From the NCBI GenBank assembly GCA_000711775.1, contig ARYC01000093.1, positions 1 to 64,000 of the forward strand: a stretch of DNA of 64,000 nt. The letters are read 5' to 3'. This DNA is from Oxytricha trifallax (Eukaryota; Ciliophora; Spirotrichea; Sporadotrichida; Oxytrichidae). A program made the translations under genes and the position numbers. This document shows, in pieces, positions 43,700 to 57,052 of the stretch. Below the pieces are notes generated by a model, which searched no databases, had not been told where the DNA came from, and saw only the letters and a list, made by a program, of their open reading frames with translations. How positions within the stretch are numbered: position 1 is the stretch's first letter; each line of letters starts with the position of its first letter.

Positions 43700-46080
43700 T
43701 AATTAATCATAATATTCACTAAGACTATCTCGTTTATTTAATCTATAAAAGTCATAAACATAATTTAATATGCATTTATTTAAACATGTGCAGTTATTAT
43801 ATTTAAAATTTCTAATATTTCCAATTCTTTTATACTTTATTAATAAAATTAATAAACTCAATAGGTTATTAACAGGATTTTAATTAGAAAAAGCTAATTA
43901 TCGCAAATATAATGCATATATAATAGAACGATACTTGAATTTATCATCAAAGCCATTCATTATCATTTGCATTTAATCTCTGAAAACATTTTATATTTTA
44001 TATTTTTATAGCGGATGTGAATAATTTTATTTCTCATTGTAAATAATACTAAATATTCCTGACATATAAATTTACCTAATTCATAGTAGCAAGTTATTAT
44101 ATATTATTATTAAAAAATCTAATAAAGATTTAGAATATATTAATCCACATTATTTAACAAAATTATTATCGATAAAAATAATCATGTTTCTAATAATTTA
44201 AAAATATAGGTTTAATTAATCTGAGGTATCTATTATTAAACTCATCGCATGGCAATTTTTATCTAAGAGTATTAAAAGGAAGGCGTAAGGTTTAAGCTAT
44301 CCAAATAGAAAACGAATTCTTTTTTTGTAGTTTAATGGTTATTTATGTTTTAATAGTAAAAATATTTATTTTAAAAATTAATACAAATATTATTTTAAAA
44401 AAAGCGATTGAAATAAAAACTAAGTATATATAAATATAAAATCTCGAATTTACATTGTATTAAATATTTAAAAATATCATTAATTATTTATATATTTCTT
44501 TTTGATTTTAATAAATTGTAATGAAATTATCTTAATTAATAAAATTTCTTTTTTGATAAATAAATTATGTAAATATATAAAATATGGTAAATTAGACTTA
44601 GCTTTATACAATTTTTTCCGCTCTTGAAACACTACTGTCTAACTTAAAATAAACTCTATGATAATCACACCATAAGTACTCACCTTTTTTTACAATTTCA
44701 TTTTATAACAATAAATCCTTACTTTGCTTTAAATAATATCTTGCCTAAGGAATATTTTTGAGGAAAGTGTACGCATCAGCTATTAATATTAACATCTATA
44801 TTCTGGATAATACATCTTTAAAGTATAACTCTTCATATAAATATTATAAGTCATACAACAATTCTATACTGTGATCTTATTTAAATAGTAATCTCATTCT
44901 TAATTATATAATTTATAGTTGCTATTTTGTGTAGTCCAATAGGTTTGGATTTTTTAGAAGTTGTATAATGAATTACTCACATTAATCATATTATGATAGA
45001 TAGTAAAGTATTTCGCACAACATAATTTAAATTTATCAAATTGAAAAAATTTATTGAAATGAAAACAAATAGAGTACTGTTAACACATAATAATTAATTG
45101 AATTGATGGGTACTAAAATAAAATAGTTAAATTATTGCATTAAAATTATGTAATTGTTTAGTCCGAATATGAAATTAAAATTATCCTAATTAGTATTTGC
45201 TCTAGCCAAGATACCCGAAACACCCCTCCCACCATTTAATATATTTTATTTCATATCAAATTTAATATCCTTTAGATCTGAATCTCCATCATTCTTGAAA
45301 TTTATGGTTGTACAATAATAATATTAGTATTATTGACTTATATAATTTAATTTTATTACTAGCATCTATATGATTTAATATATAAATGTATATTAAAATA
45401 AATATTTACAAAATTTAAATCTCTCACAAGCTAAACTCTACATTATTCGAAATAGTAGCAAAATCAATATTTTACTTTTAAAAAAGCTATATTTTATTGG
45501 AGATGGGGGTAGGGAGAGGCATCTCGGTTAGAACAAATATTTATAAATATATCGTGACTCAAATAATAATTTATTAATAAGTTAGAATCTTTGCCTATAT
45601 TTTCTTTTGTATCTTTATTTTAATAAAAATAAACGTATTTTAAGGCTTAAGTTAAATTTATATAACTTAAGTTAATAGATTTTTAATTTTATAACATTTA
45701 AAATAATAATGTACAAAAACTCTTAAAATTAGTATCGTTACATCCATTGCACAGATTCTTCTAAATTTATAATTATTTATTCTTTGAAATTTCCTCTTTT
45801 CAAGTTTTGATAGACTTCCATGAAATTCTTTAAAGGCTGCTCTACAAATTTGTCTAAACTTTTAGACTTATCCAAGATTTCAAATTGGCCTACTTTAATT
45901 GATAGAAAGACCTGGAAAAATAATTTCATTGTTGCATCAACTTCACTTTATAAAATTTTTAAGATGTATTTTTGTTTGCATTCTATAATTTATCTGTCTT
46001 ATCTTTACAATTTCAGACAGTAACACAATAGTAAAGTGTTCCTGTTTTTGCTCCGATCTTTAGATGGTTTTTCTTAGTCA
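43700..46080 (-). CDS. TPR-like family gene, copy 2, in fragments
   Basis: Segment A (46080-45790) reads LLLCYCLKLQRQDRQ, then SEVDATMKLFFQVFLSIKVG and LKNFMEVYQNLKR. Segment B (45000-44600) reads MLCEILYYLSQYDQCEQFI, MRLLFKQDHSIELLYDL, YYLKQSKDLLLQNE and GEYLWCDYHRVYFKLD. Segment C has IWIAQTLRLPFNTLRQK (44320-44260) and MIMNGFDDKFKYRSIIYALY followed by LRQLAFSNQ (43985-43870). Upstream, 46800-46490 is open on the same strand for over 100 codons and may be its N-terminal part. An inverted-repeat element sits between A and B. Start and stop not fixed. Confidence 0.6.
45194..45540. repeat. Inverted-repeat element (about 350 bp), MITE-like
   Basis: The left end (45194 on, TATTTGCTCTAGCC) and the reverse complement of the right end (up to 45540, ATATTTGTTCTAACC) match imperfectly over about 40 bp, both followed by C-rich stretches (CACCCCTCCCACC / CTCCCTACCCCC). 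It lies between segments A and B of TPR copy 2. No ORF. Confidence 0.5.
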
Positions 46081-46458
46081 AGTTACTACTATATTTCCAT
46101 AAAATTAAATATTATCCACCCGAGTTCGAAATTATTTATATATTCGTAATTTATTCAAATTTAGCAACAGCTTATTACAAAGTATGTTATTCTTTTTTTC
46201 ATCAAATTTATTCGATTAAATTATTCGTATTTAATATAATAAATAGCTCAAGTTATGAATAACTTATTTCAATTAAAACATATTTAAATTAATCGAAAAA
46301 TATTTATACCAATTTGAAGATGAATCTGCTTCAATTAATTTATTTATAAAAAAATATATTATTTTTATTTTTAATTTTATAATTCTAACTTTAAAAACAT
46401 TGCTAATCCTTTACAAATATATTTTTATATATCATTATTAACTAAGAAAAAACTGATT

Positions 46459-46480
46459 CGAATTTATATATATATATATA
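46459..46480. repeat. AT dinucleotide run
   Basis: About ten TA/AT units in AT-rich DNA. Confidence 0.7.
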
Positions 46481-47639
46481 TATTAATATTATTTTAATTT
46501 CTTTATATATTAGCAAAAAACCTTACCATAGTTGTGATAATATTGAGTTTGATATTAATTGAAGATAATTTATACTTAACATTAATTCTAACTACCTTAT
46601 AATTATATTGCAGAATTGATTAATATATTTTATTGTGTGATACTAAAATTGATTGAACCATTTTCACAGCTAAACTAAGTAATCTTAATTCCTCAACGAT
46701 AAGAATTATGCTGATAATATTTAAGTCTTAATTGTCCTTAACTCCAATCTTCGCTTCTTAATTGATCAATGGGGTTTTATCATAAAGATCTTTGCTTAGA
46801 AAAATAATTTAGTTAAAATAAACTTAATGTAAGTTTTTCAATTATATAATTTAGAATAAATAACTTTTAAATTAAAATATATTTTTACTTTTCCTAAATT
46901 ATCTTTTAGTTTTTATCTTTTTCCTCTAATAATATTTATTGAAAATATACTATTTTTTTTCATTTATTTAATTGTGAATCATTATTTGATTCAATTGTGA
47001 TTAATAATTAAAATTAGTATTCATTTACTCTAGATTAATTGATAGATAAAATTGAATAAATTAATTAATTATTGATCAATAATTTCGACCAATCAGATAG
47101 CTTTGTATTCATGAATTTATAATTAATAATTTTTTCAATTAAGTGAGGATAATATATCATTTTAACTTGTTTGCTATTTTATTGTCTCTTGATACAATAT
47201 ACAATTTAAATTTGAAGATTATGGAGTCAAATTGGTTGCTGTATTGTTATTGATTGATTGAGAATAGAAACTAGATTTTCCATGTGGAATAGGTTCTTGA
47301 TTATTGCAAAATAGGTTGGCTTAAGTAAATAGCTTTTATTTATATAACGGTAAATTTATGTAGTCATCAATTTGTTCATTCGAGAAATTCCATAAAGCTA
47401 AGTGATTTTTATTATACGAATCAAATATTAATATATTTATGAGGTAATATCTATTATTAAATTAAACCAAAAATATTTTAATATTAAAAAAATAATTAGA
47501 TATTAGATAATTACTATAAATGTCATTAAAAATCAACTTAACAATATTATTAAAATTCGAAATTTTAAGATTCCTATTACTTTCTTATTCATTAAAATTG
47601 TTTTACTAAATATCTTAATTTGTTTATATTTTTACTTCC

Positions 47640-49075
47640 TCCTCCTCCATACTATTTATTTCATTTGGTGTCTTAGTTTTGTCCTATATCTTTTTGCAAT
47701 TTTCGCTAAACGATGATAATAGTCTAGGATTTGCCTTTTCAGCTATTTTCATTGCGGTCATCATAAAAAAAAATAAAAGTCATGATGTTATTGCTATAAT
47801 CTTCACCACATTAGGCTAATTCTCTCAAGTACAATGTATAAGTTTGAGAGCCATATTATTATTATTATGATGAAGGACCAAATCCATCAATTAGTCTTTT
47901 CATTAGTTAAAGATAATTCTTACGAAATTCTTATTCACTTATGTTTTCTCTAAGAGTATTAAGAGGGAGTCGCAGGGCTTATGCTTTCCAAATTGAATTG
48001 CTATCATTTTTTTGTTATTTTAGGGTTGCTTCATAATATTTTAAAATTATAGTTATAAATTTAATATAATTGTATTAAATATGTTATGACATTTATCATT
48101 AAGCGACATCTTTTAAAAGAATTGTATTTTTTCTTAATTTATTAAATTTTAGCAGTTAAATAACAGTACATTTGAATAAAATTAGAAGAAATAATTATAA
48201 TTTAACTTTATAATCCTGTAAAATTTCAACTAAGATTGATAAAACAAATAAATCTTATTTTTACAGGATTAAATTATCAAAATTAATTTGACCTCTTATT
48301 TAAAATTCGACACAATCTCTTTAGCCTTATCTACACTAAAGTCCAATTTGAAATAGACCCTCATATATTCACACCATAAATATTCCCATTTGACTATTTT
48401 GTTTTTATCCATAAGCTTCTTGCTTTATTTTAAATATTCCTTAGCTTCTTCAATTTGTTTTAGCCATATACATGAATCAGCCATTAAAGTTAAAACCCAA
48501 ATTCTAGTAAAAAAATCGTGATTATTTAATCACTCGTAAAGTCTTTTAAGATCACTATACAATTCGTTACTGCGATCTTATTTAAATAGAAATCTCATTC
48601 TTAGTATTATAAATTCTAACTATTATTTTGTGTATTACAATAAGTTATTTTACATCTCCAATTATGAAATCAACTCTTCGCATTTGTCATATTGTGAAAG
48701 ATGATATAGCATTTCGCATAGCATAATATAAAGAAATTCCTTAAATAAATGTTTAGTAATCCATTCAAGATCTTTCTCTAAATCTATTTATATTATTTCA
48801 TTAAAATTTCCTTTTTTTATGTTTTGATAGTTACTCATGAATTTCTTTAAATCTTAATCCTTAAAACCTTCCATACTTCGATACTATCCTATTTTAACTC
48901 TTCGCAAAATCTTAAAAAATAGTTTCATTTCTGAATCAACTACAGATTATGAAAACTTTAAAATACAATCATATTAGCATCCTCGGATTTTATCCTACCT
49001 TTTAAAATTTAAGCAGCAACATAATGAATAAGCGTTCCTGTTATTAGCACGATTCTTAGGTATATTTTTGTTAAG
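47640..49075 (-). CDS. TPR-like family gene, copy 3 (best preserved)
   Basis: Segment A (49070-48790) reads RANNRNAYSLCCCLNFKR, SVVDSEMKLFFKILRRVKIG and KKFMSNYQNIKKG. It runs with a short gap into segment B (48765-48300): YIMLCEMLYHLSQYDKCEEL, LEFIILRMRFLFKQDRS, then after one in-frame TGA (near 48523) FTRIWVLTLMADSCIWLKQ, EEAKEYLKQSKKLMDKNK and KWEYLWCEYMRVYFKLDFS. Segment C (47995-47650) reads IWKAQALRLPLNTLRENI, LMKRLIDGFGPSSQQQ, YTLYLRELAQCGEDY and an acidic end. Repeated helix pairs suggest a TPR-like solenoid, function unknown. The TGA may mark an unrecognised IES or decay. Confidence 0.65.
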
Positions 49076-49779
49076 ATTAAGAAACTATACTTCCATTTAT
49101 TATTTATTAATTTATTTTTATCAGAATTAATTAATCAATAGTTTATTTTTATATTTTTTTATTGTCAGAATTTTGTTCTTTTTTTAAATCATTAACAGAG
49201 AACCTAGATATGTATAATTTAAAGATTTTAAAAGATTGAATACAATAAATATTATTGAAATTATCTATCTAGATAATTTCATATATAATTAGAATCAAAT
49301 TTAGGTTTTATAAGATTTGCTAATTAATTATATTAATAGATATATCTGTATAATTAAAATTTATATTTAAATATTAATTAAAATTTTAAAAATAAATGAA
49401 TTTAATTTTTTATAGAAGTAAATTAATTTTATAAAATTATGCTAAATCAATAAAAAGTAAAAAACTTGCTTTGTATTCAAATTTAAAACAATTCACTAAT
49501 CTTGTCTTAGCTATTTTAATAAATTCTTTGAAAATTTTCACTAAATTATCTTGGACTAAGTATGGATATGTTTGATTAGAAGTTATTAGAGCTTGCATTA
49601 AAATCGCCACTACCAAATGAATTATATTTATTATTAGGTTAAGATTATTAGAATATCGGAATTAAGTCCTGCTAGAATATAAAAAATAATTAGTTATAAT
49701 AAATATTAAGTTTCAAATAATTAATTCATAAATTAGAGTACTTTTAATAAATTATATTAAAAAATTTGGAAGTTTATTT

Positions 49780-50060
49780 TATTTTATTATTTATAATGGT
49801 GTTTATTGATTTTGATTGATATTTTCACTATTTTCCCATTCTCTAAATATTTAAGGAGAATTTAGTCTATTGCCAATACTCATAGTAAATGATTGTAAGT
49901 TTTCATTAGTAAATTATAAAGAACCTATATTGTTTTTTTAAAATCTTTCTACTTTTGATTATTACTCATAATCCTAATTATTTAATTCAGGATTCTCTAT
50001 AACTTGTTATTATTTTTCAGATTAATCTTCTGATTCAGGATTCACTTATTTTAAATTGGC
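49780..50060 (-). CDS. Small acidic/Asn-rich family, copy 1 (partial)
   Basis: Minus-strand coding-like stretch with SEDQSEKQQQVIENPELN (about 50040) and FTMSIGNRLNSPQIFREW then ENSENINQNQQ (about 49870). It matches 59365-59700 in both halves (QSEKQVEVIENPEYQDLDE; YKRLNSPNLYLENEDGEEE). Unrecognised family, probably fragments of two paralogous genes. Confidence 0.5.
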
Positions 50061-50165
50061 TAATAAAAATTAACAACTTAAAAAGGAATAATTTAAAAGC
50101 AATTAATTTAAAAATTATAAAGATTACTTGAATGTCTAGTTTTTAGAGATTAAATGATTGTGTAT

Positions 50166-51665
50166 GTATTTTCATAATAATAATAATAATAATAATAAAA
50201 ATAATGTGATCACAATGAGGTCTCTGAGACCTCCGATCCTCAATACACAGTAATATGCAAAGGACAAGCCCTTTTATTACATAAGGTTTCATTTTTCTTT
50301 ATACCAAATCTTTGATTTTCTCTTTCTTCTTCCTTTTAACTTTCTTTGTTTATTTCTACTTTGGCCTCCTTTCTTCCTTTTCTTCTTTTGTTTTGATTAT
50401 CGAGATTGTGTCTATCTTGTCTATTACTTGGATTGGTTGTCGAGATTTTTGCTTTAAATGTTAACCTTAGTACTTTCTTTTGGATAGTAGTTTTCATTCT
50501 GGCTTTAATGAGTTAAGGAAAGTCTGATTTAAGGAAGTATGAATGCTTTAAAATACATTCGACTGATTTTCGACTTTTGAAAGGTTATTGTAATAACATC
50601 AAGACTGGTACATTCATCGTCATTCTACATGACATTAATATGAATATCAATGTTGGAGAGTCTTACTAGTATAGTAATGTAACATGTGTCTTTATTCCCG
50701 AGTTTATTTCGCACTTAATTTTAGCATCATTTATGAAAAACTCTTTTTATGAGTTCATTCTTATATTTTTGTCATAGACTGTTAAAATAGCATTTAGAAA
50801 GTCTTTTTATTAAGTTTTAGATATATGAGTAGATGGTGTTTATTCAAATTAAATGCATGACTCTCTATTATCAAATATTTTGTGGCCTAATTGGTGATAG
50901 TCTACATATATAGAAAGTTGGATTCGCCTTAATTAAATAATTATAATAATTATAAACGTAATCATTTTATGATTAAGGAGATTCATACTTGCACTTAACT
51001 TTTTGATTAATTTTTCCTATATAAAACCAATACATTTCCGAAGGGTGGGTTTATTCATTTTCTTTAACTTGGTAGGTATGTTACTTGAAGTCTTTATCAA
51101 AGAAATCAGGGTTATAATATTCATAACATTGTATCTTTTTTCAAAGGAGCTCCTGTGGTCATCGTTCTCTCTATATTGTATTTTTTTCGTAATGAAGTTG
51201 GCGTTTCTTATATGTTAAGTTATATTTCTTTATAAGTCTAAAAGGGAGGCAGTTGTTTGTCTAATTCCAGACAAATGGTTAGAAGTGGGAGCCTGATATG
51301 GACTACTATCATGAACTGTATTTTTATGGTATTTAACTAATTGTTAATGAAGATGAGTCGAACATTTATTTAGTTGCTAAATCCAAAGTTAAACTTTGAC
51401 TATCTATATATTGCCTTGGTATTGGATTTTAGTCAATTGGGTTTTGAACTGGATAATGTGTTGGTAGCCTTTTTTTACTCTGTGTCTCTCCAAAGAGGTA
51501 ATAATCTCAGGATGTGTAATCCAGATTTTCTTTGATTAGAAATTATTAATTTGATAATGTATTCAGATATTTGTTTGGTGTGTCTAACATCTAAGTTACT
51601 TTGAAAATACCTCTTTGAATTTTGCTCAGGATACTTTTATGTGCTTGTTAATAAAAAAAAATACT
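50166..51665 (+). other. Compositionally distinct 1.5-kb element with broken ORFs
   Basis: Bounded on the left by an AAT microsatellite (about 50173-50197) and on the right by an A-run (51652-51661). In between the DNA is T-rich but clearly GC-richer than its flanks. Plus-strand frames contain long open stretches in ciliate code, such as ECFKIHSTDFRLLKGYCNN to YQVLDI (50545-50825) and WEPDMDYYHELYFYGIQLIV (51285-51345), separated by frame breaks. No reverse transcriptase or transposase motif was seen. It could be a degenerate mobile element or a decayed gene. Confidence 0.4.
50173..50197. repeat. AAT trinucleotide microsatellite
   Basis: About eight ATA/AAT units at the left edge of the distinct 50166-51665 stretch. 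Confidence 0.75.
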
Positions 51666-52559
51666 TTTTTATAAAATTACTTTATTATTCTTTTACTGTA
51701 AAATATAATTTATTCTTAATACTTTTTATTTATAAAGTTAAGTTTTAAGACAGTAACATTAATTATCTATTGTAGCATTATAATTAAATTTTTGATTAAC
51801 CTTTAGAAAAATATAAACCAATAAAATCATAATAAAATTAATAATTAAATTTAAACTTTTAATTTTTATATTTTACTCTTAATTTAATATATTTATAATT
51901 TCATGATTTTTATTCAAATTGAATTTTATGATTATAATTTTTTTTTATATTACTTGATTTACAAATTTCCTAAAAAAAGAATAATGTTTTTATATAAAAA
52001 ATAAAAAAAACTTCTTTCGATTATTTGCTTTTATTTGAATCAACATTAGGTAAGGGAAAGTATTATTGATCTCTTGGTACATCGCTCATATATTTTATTC
52101 TTATATCCTATTCAATAGTCTTACTATTGTGAAATTGATAAAAATTATGAAATTAAATTAAATAAATTTATTTTTTATTAAATTTTCATGATTTATTCAA
52201 TAGTTTTTAAATTATAGTAGCTATTTTTAATCATTTTTATATCAATTACATTATAAAACATAATTTTTAAATCAAACATAGATTTTGAAATTTATAAATA
52301 GACATGATATGATGCTATTATTTTATTTACTATACCTTAATTAAGTAATATTCATTAAATTTAATAATGTATAATAGGATAAATAATTTTGTGCAAAAGT
52401 TACATTTTAGTAAAAAACCCCCAAAAATTAAAGTAAATTTTAATTTTCTCTTTTTATTCTTAAAAAATTTTATGGTTTAATTATAATTGGAGACTTTAAG
52501 TCTACTGTGATTTTATGTGCAGTCTAAATTGATATAAAAATAATTAAAAAGTCATAAGG

Positions 52560-55500
52560 TTTTTTAATATATCTTAATCGCAATTAGCTAGTTCTATCAA
52601 ATATAGGACATAAATAATAGAACGATTCTTAAAATCTTTATCGAAACCATTGACAATGTTTTGCATTAACTACAGGTATTTCTACTTCTTGAAATTTTCT
52701 TACCCTAATTATTCTTTTAGTGCAACTAAAGGAAGTCGTAGGGCCTATGCTTTCCAGATTGAGGATAAAGTGCTTTTGTTTTATTTTATAGGGTATTTTT
52801 TAATACAATAATAAATATTTGTATTTATAAAAAAAGCTAATTATATAGATATATAAAAAACTATATCTTAATAAATTATTTGAAAGTAAAAAGAATCTTA
52901 TATTTATAGCTAAAATAATTTATCAAGATTGTCAAGAAAATACATAATAAAAAGTATAACATTTTTATTTAATTTAGATTTTTTTAATATTTTTGTTTTA
53001 ATTTTACATTCATCTTAAAAACCATTATATAGATTAAAAACTTATGATTAATATTTCTATATATTTAAAAATATATTTTTGCAATTTTGACTTTGAAATA
53101 ATCAATTAAAAAATTATAACAACCTCTTATTTTAAGCTTCTTATAATTTTAGCAGCTTCTTTTTTATCAACTTAAAGTTTAAAGTAAACTCTTTAGTATT
53201 CGCACCATAAGTACTCCCCTTTCACAATTTTTTCAGATTTAATTAATTTATCACTCTTTTTTAAGTATCTATTTGCCTATTCCTTGTCTTTTATCCTGAT
53301 AAATGAATCAGCTATTATTGTTGTGAATATTTGAAAATGAATAATTTAAATAGTAATTGATTAATTTATAGCTCTTATAATAATTTTTTTAAATAAAAAT
53401 TTACTCAGAAGCATAAAAGATAATAGGTACTAGTTTGTAATTGATATTTTTTATTTCAACAATAATACTTAAACTTAAATTTTGGTCATAATATCGTATT
53501 TATGTAATTATTCCTCTAGTTCTATTAAATCATCTTAATTATTCTCTTAATAGAACAAAAATCTTATTCTTAAAAGTAAAAACTAAAATTGCTATCTTGT
53601 GTATACTGATAAATCTTAAGATGTTTTTAGTTTTTCGATAAGTTTTTCACATTAATCATACTCTGAAAGATTGTAAAGCATTTCGCATAACATAATCCCA
53701 AAAATAAATTAAATAAATATATAGAGGCATTTACAATTTTTATTGTAAGAAAAAGAAATTAAATTATTTTTGTGTAATTCTTCTTTGATTACTAAATCTT
53801 AATTCAAAAGTTAACTTTGGTAAGAGTATTTATTAATTATAGGTTATTATACATAAAATGTATGGAAGGTAAATATATCAAATAGAAAAAAACTAAAATG
53901 AGTTAAGCCATAAATTATGTGGTAACCAAAGATTTAGACTTATTCTTGTAAGTTTCAATAGTAAACATAGGAAACACATTCTAAAATTTTAGTTAAAAGT
54001 TCAAATAATACAAAGCAGAAAATACATAAATTTGTGAGCGACATCCAATATTAATAACTTATTACTTGTACCAGAACATATCCTACATCACGAATGGATT
54101 CAATTTTAACTTAAAATATTTTTATGAAACAACTGAGATTATCATAATTTATAAAAGTTAATAGAAATTTATATTTTGTTAAAATGAAAAACCTTTTAAG
54201 ATGAAAACGTAACCATGTTGTATTCAAAATAATTTTGTAAGTTACTTTTAAGATATATATAATTTTTTAATACTCTTCCAGCAGTATTATGAGTCAATGA
54301 TGGTGAAAGACAGAGACTTCAGCGAGGAACAGAATGCACTGGTCAGGGAAGTTTTTTTATGCTGAGGGATAAATCTACGAAGGATACTGGAAAAATAACA
54401 AAGCTGCTCTAGAACTCCATTTTCTTTAAAATTAAGTAGTATTCGTATTGTTTTTAATCCATTGCTAATACCATCTATTTTTCTCATTATTTTATAAATC
54501 TCATAGAAGAACTTTCAAGATTATCTTTCACCTAGCTGATTGAATGAGGGAAGTTTAGCAATTTTGAAATTTAAATTATTATTTTAAGCAAGATATAACA
54601 TGTCTTTGCAACCTGAAAAGAGTTTGTTAGAAACCTTTGATATTTATAATAATATTTATATACTTAGCTAATATAAATAAATTTTTTATTATAATAAATA
54701 TTTTAATTGAATTTATTTACCTAGAGTTAGTTACCACTGCCACTATTATAAATGATAAATTAAGGATTTAAGAAAGTAACAATTATTTTTTATATTAATT
54801 TAAATATATTAATATCCCTTTTTATATAATTTTTGATCTAATTCTTAATTTATCAAAATAAGTATTTATATAAAAAAATATTAAAGAAATTAGATACTAA
54901 GAACATTATTCTTAGGAGCTTTATTAATATTTTCAATCTATATAGTTTGATGCTTATTTTTTTTTACAAAAAATATATCCCAAATTGTGTAGAAAATTAT
55001 TATTTTTATTATTTCGATTTAAAAATACATTTTTGTTAAAATAAAAGGTATTGAGTCTTAATCTTAAAAAAAATTTGCTAAGTCATTTTATAAAATATAA
55101 ATCTAAGTTTTAAAAGTGTTGTATCGTAATGAGTAAATTCTAAAAATAATGCTTGGTTTATTAAGGATTTTAAATAGATAAATTATCAATCCTATTAAAT
55201 AAAAATTATTTCTTAATATATTATAATTTTTGCTTAATTTTATAAAATTTTAGTAATGTAAAGAAACTCTTTAAATTTGTATTATTATGCCCATTCAATT
55301 GTTTCATCTGGATCAATTACTATTACTAAAATACATAAAATAGGTAAATTTGTATTATTCAAATTAAAGATAATTATCCTCATATACAAAAGTTATGTTT
55401 TGAATATTTGATAAATTAATTTTATTCACATTCTTAGAATAAAAACTTTATATTGATAGTGCGATTGTATACTTAACTATTTATACAGGAATTAATTGTA

Positions 55501-55965
55501 AATGTACAAACGCACAATATGTATTAATTATTGATTCTAAAACTGTACATCAAATTTATTTTATGTATTATTGAAATCATGACTGTTATATGTGAGATTA
55601 TTATTTTTGATTTGAATTTATACCAATTTACTTAATTTAATTCATTTTAATTATATTGATTCTTAAAAATAACCTTATTTCTAGTTTTAATAGACAGTCA
55701 TGAAGTCCTTTAATTTTTAGTCTTATATATTCATACTTTTATATTTCCCTATTTTTATTCCGTATAGAACTTTTAAAAATAGTTTCTATGTCTCATCTAT
55801 TTAACTGCTTGGGAATATTTAAATACAATCTTCATCGCTAAGTTCAGGATCTTTGTCTTGTCTTAATAATTTCAAGCAGTAACATAATTTGTATAAGTTT
55901 CTATTCTTTGTACGATTAGAATCTTGATTTAATGAGTGTGCCAATGTTTCCATTAGAAATTAAAT
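52560..55965 (-). CDS. TPR-like family gene, copy 4, in fragments
   Basis: Segment A (55960-55670) reads RTKNRNLYKLCYCLKLLR, KLFLKVLYGIKIGKYKS and LKDFMTVYQNQK. Segment B (53705-53160) reads MLCEMLYNLSEYDQCEKLI, LRIRFLFYQEN and, nearer 53200, a WCEY-type motif. Segment C (52770-52560) reads IWKAQALRLP-like sequence then MQNIVNGFDKDFKNRSIIY and VLYLIELANCDQD. A MORN fragment on the other strand (54279-54411) lies between A and B. Confidence 0.55.
54279..54411 (+). pseudogene. MORN-repeat coding fragment, copy 1
   Basis: Reads QQYYESMMVKDRDFSEEQNA then, one frame on, YAEGQIYEGYWKNNKAA, a MORN repeat (membrane occupation and recognition nexus, G-x-Y-x-G-x-W). It needs one frameshift and has no start or stop. 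A second copy is at 59114-59250. Fragment or MDS of a MORN gene. Confidence 0.5.
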
Positions 55966-56393
55966 TATAGATTCTTGAATATATTTCCGAAATATAGTGC
56001 TTATATGTATATTTACAAATTATTAATAATGAATCTATATTTTAGAATAAATTTCTAAGTTTCATATGAATCATGAAGTTTTGATTTAAATTTTGAAAAT
56101 AAGGTTAGATTTATTTTATAAAAAATGATTAAATAAAAACATTAATTAATGGTTTATTTTGATATATTAATTCATAAAAAGTTTAATAAAGCCAACAATC
56201 ATTGCATGTTAAGCTTTTTAAAAGAATATATAAATATAAATATCAATATTCTTTAGAAAAAACATTTATTTAATTTATATTAATTATATTATGTAGTTTC
56301 TTTTATTTCCTATAATTCTAATCACTTTGATGATATATAAATGTACTACTCACCCTAAATAGAGCGAGGGTTAATAACATAACTCTCTAAGCC

Positions 56394-56545
56394 CAAACAA
56401 AAAACCCGGTCTCCAATACAGGACACCAATGGTAGCGAGAAAGGGAAGAAAGAGCATAAAATGATTCAACAATTTCTGGTTGGTTTAATCCCCAGTATTA
56501 ATTTCTGTAAAGCATTAAATATTAACAATAATAACTCTCTAAGCC
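56394..56545. mobile_element. Small insertion with 15-bp target duplication
   Basis: ATAACTCTCTAAGCC occurs at 56379-56393 and 56531-56545, and the homologous transposase at 9780-10710 has the site only once. The 137-bp unique insert begins AAACAAAAAACCC and contains GGTTTAATCCC, near a pol III B box. It could be SINE-like; an IES-like excision footprint is the alternative. Confidence 0.5.
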
Positions 56546-57052
56546 TGAATCTTCACTTATACCAGCTAAAATTGTATGGGTGACTACCTTTACTTTTTAG
56601 TCATACGATTCTATATTATCATACTTCTTATACCAAGATTTAATAATAAAAGCGTTGAAGGTGAATACAGCTTCATCAGCGTGTATGAACTTGATGTTAT
56701 TAGTAATAGCTCTCTGCATTTAATCATATATATAGTTTAAATTATTACTATAAAATGGCACTGTAAAATCAATCACTCTCTTCACTCTGTTGACAGTCTT
56801 GAAAGAAATACCATTTCTTCTATAAATGTTGGCTATAGTTTAAGGAGAGAAACGCATGTCAGGAAACTTGCGATGAAACATCACAGCTCGATAGTCAAGA
56901 GGAAAGTGTGCCCAATACTTTAAAGTCTTAGAGTCACAGAGGTAGTCAATATCGGTCTGGGTGAACTTTTATTTTCTTGCTGGATGTTATTTAGAACCAG
57001 AATTAAAATGCTAAACAGCAAGCATGCAATGATACCTAACAGTTGAGGCATT

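Noticed and set aside
54287-54487. Minus-strand 66-codon ORF
   Set aside because: It is opposite the MORN-type plus-strand reading, which has a recognisable motif and a paralogue at 59114.
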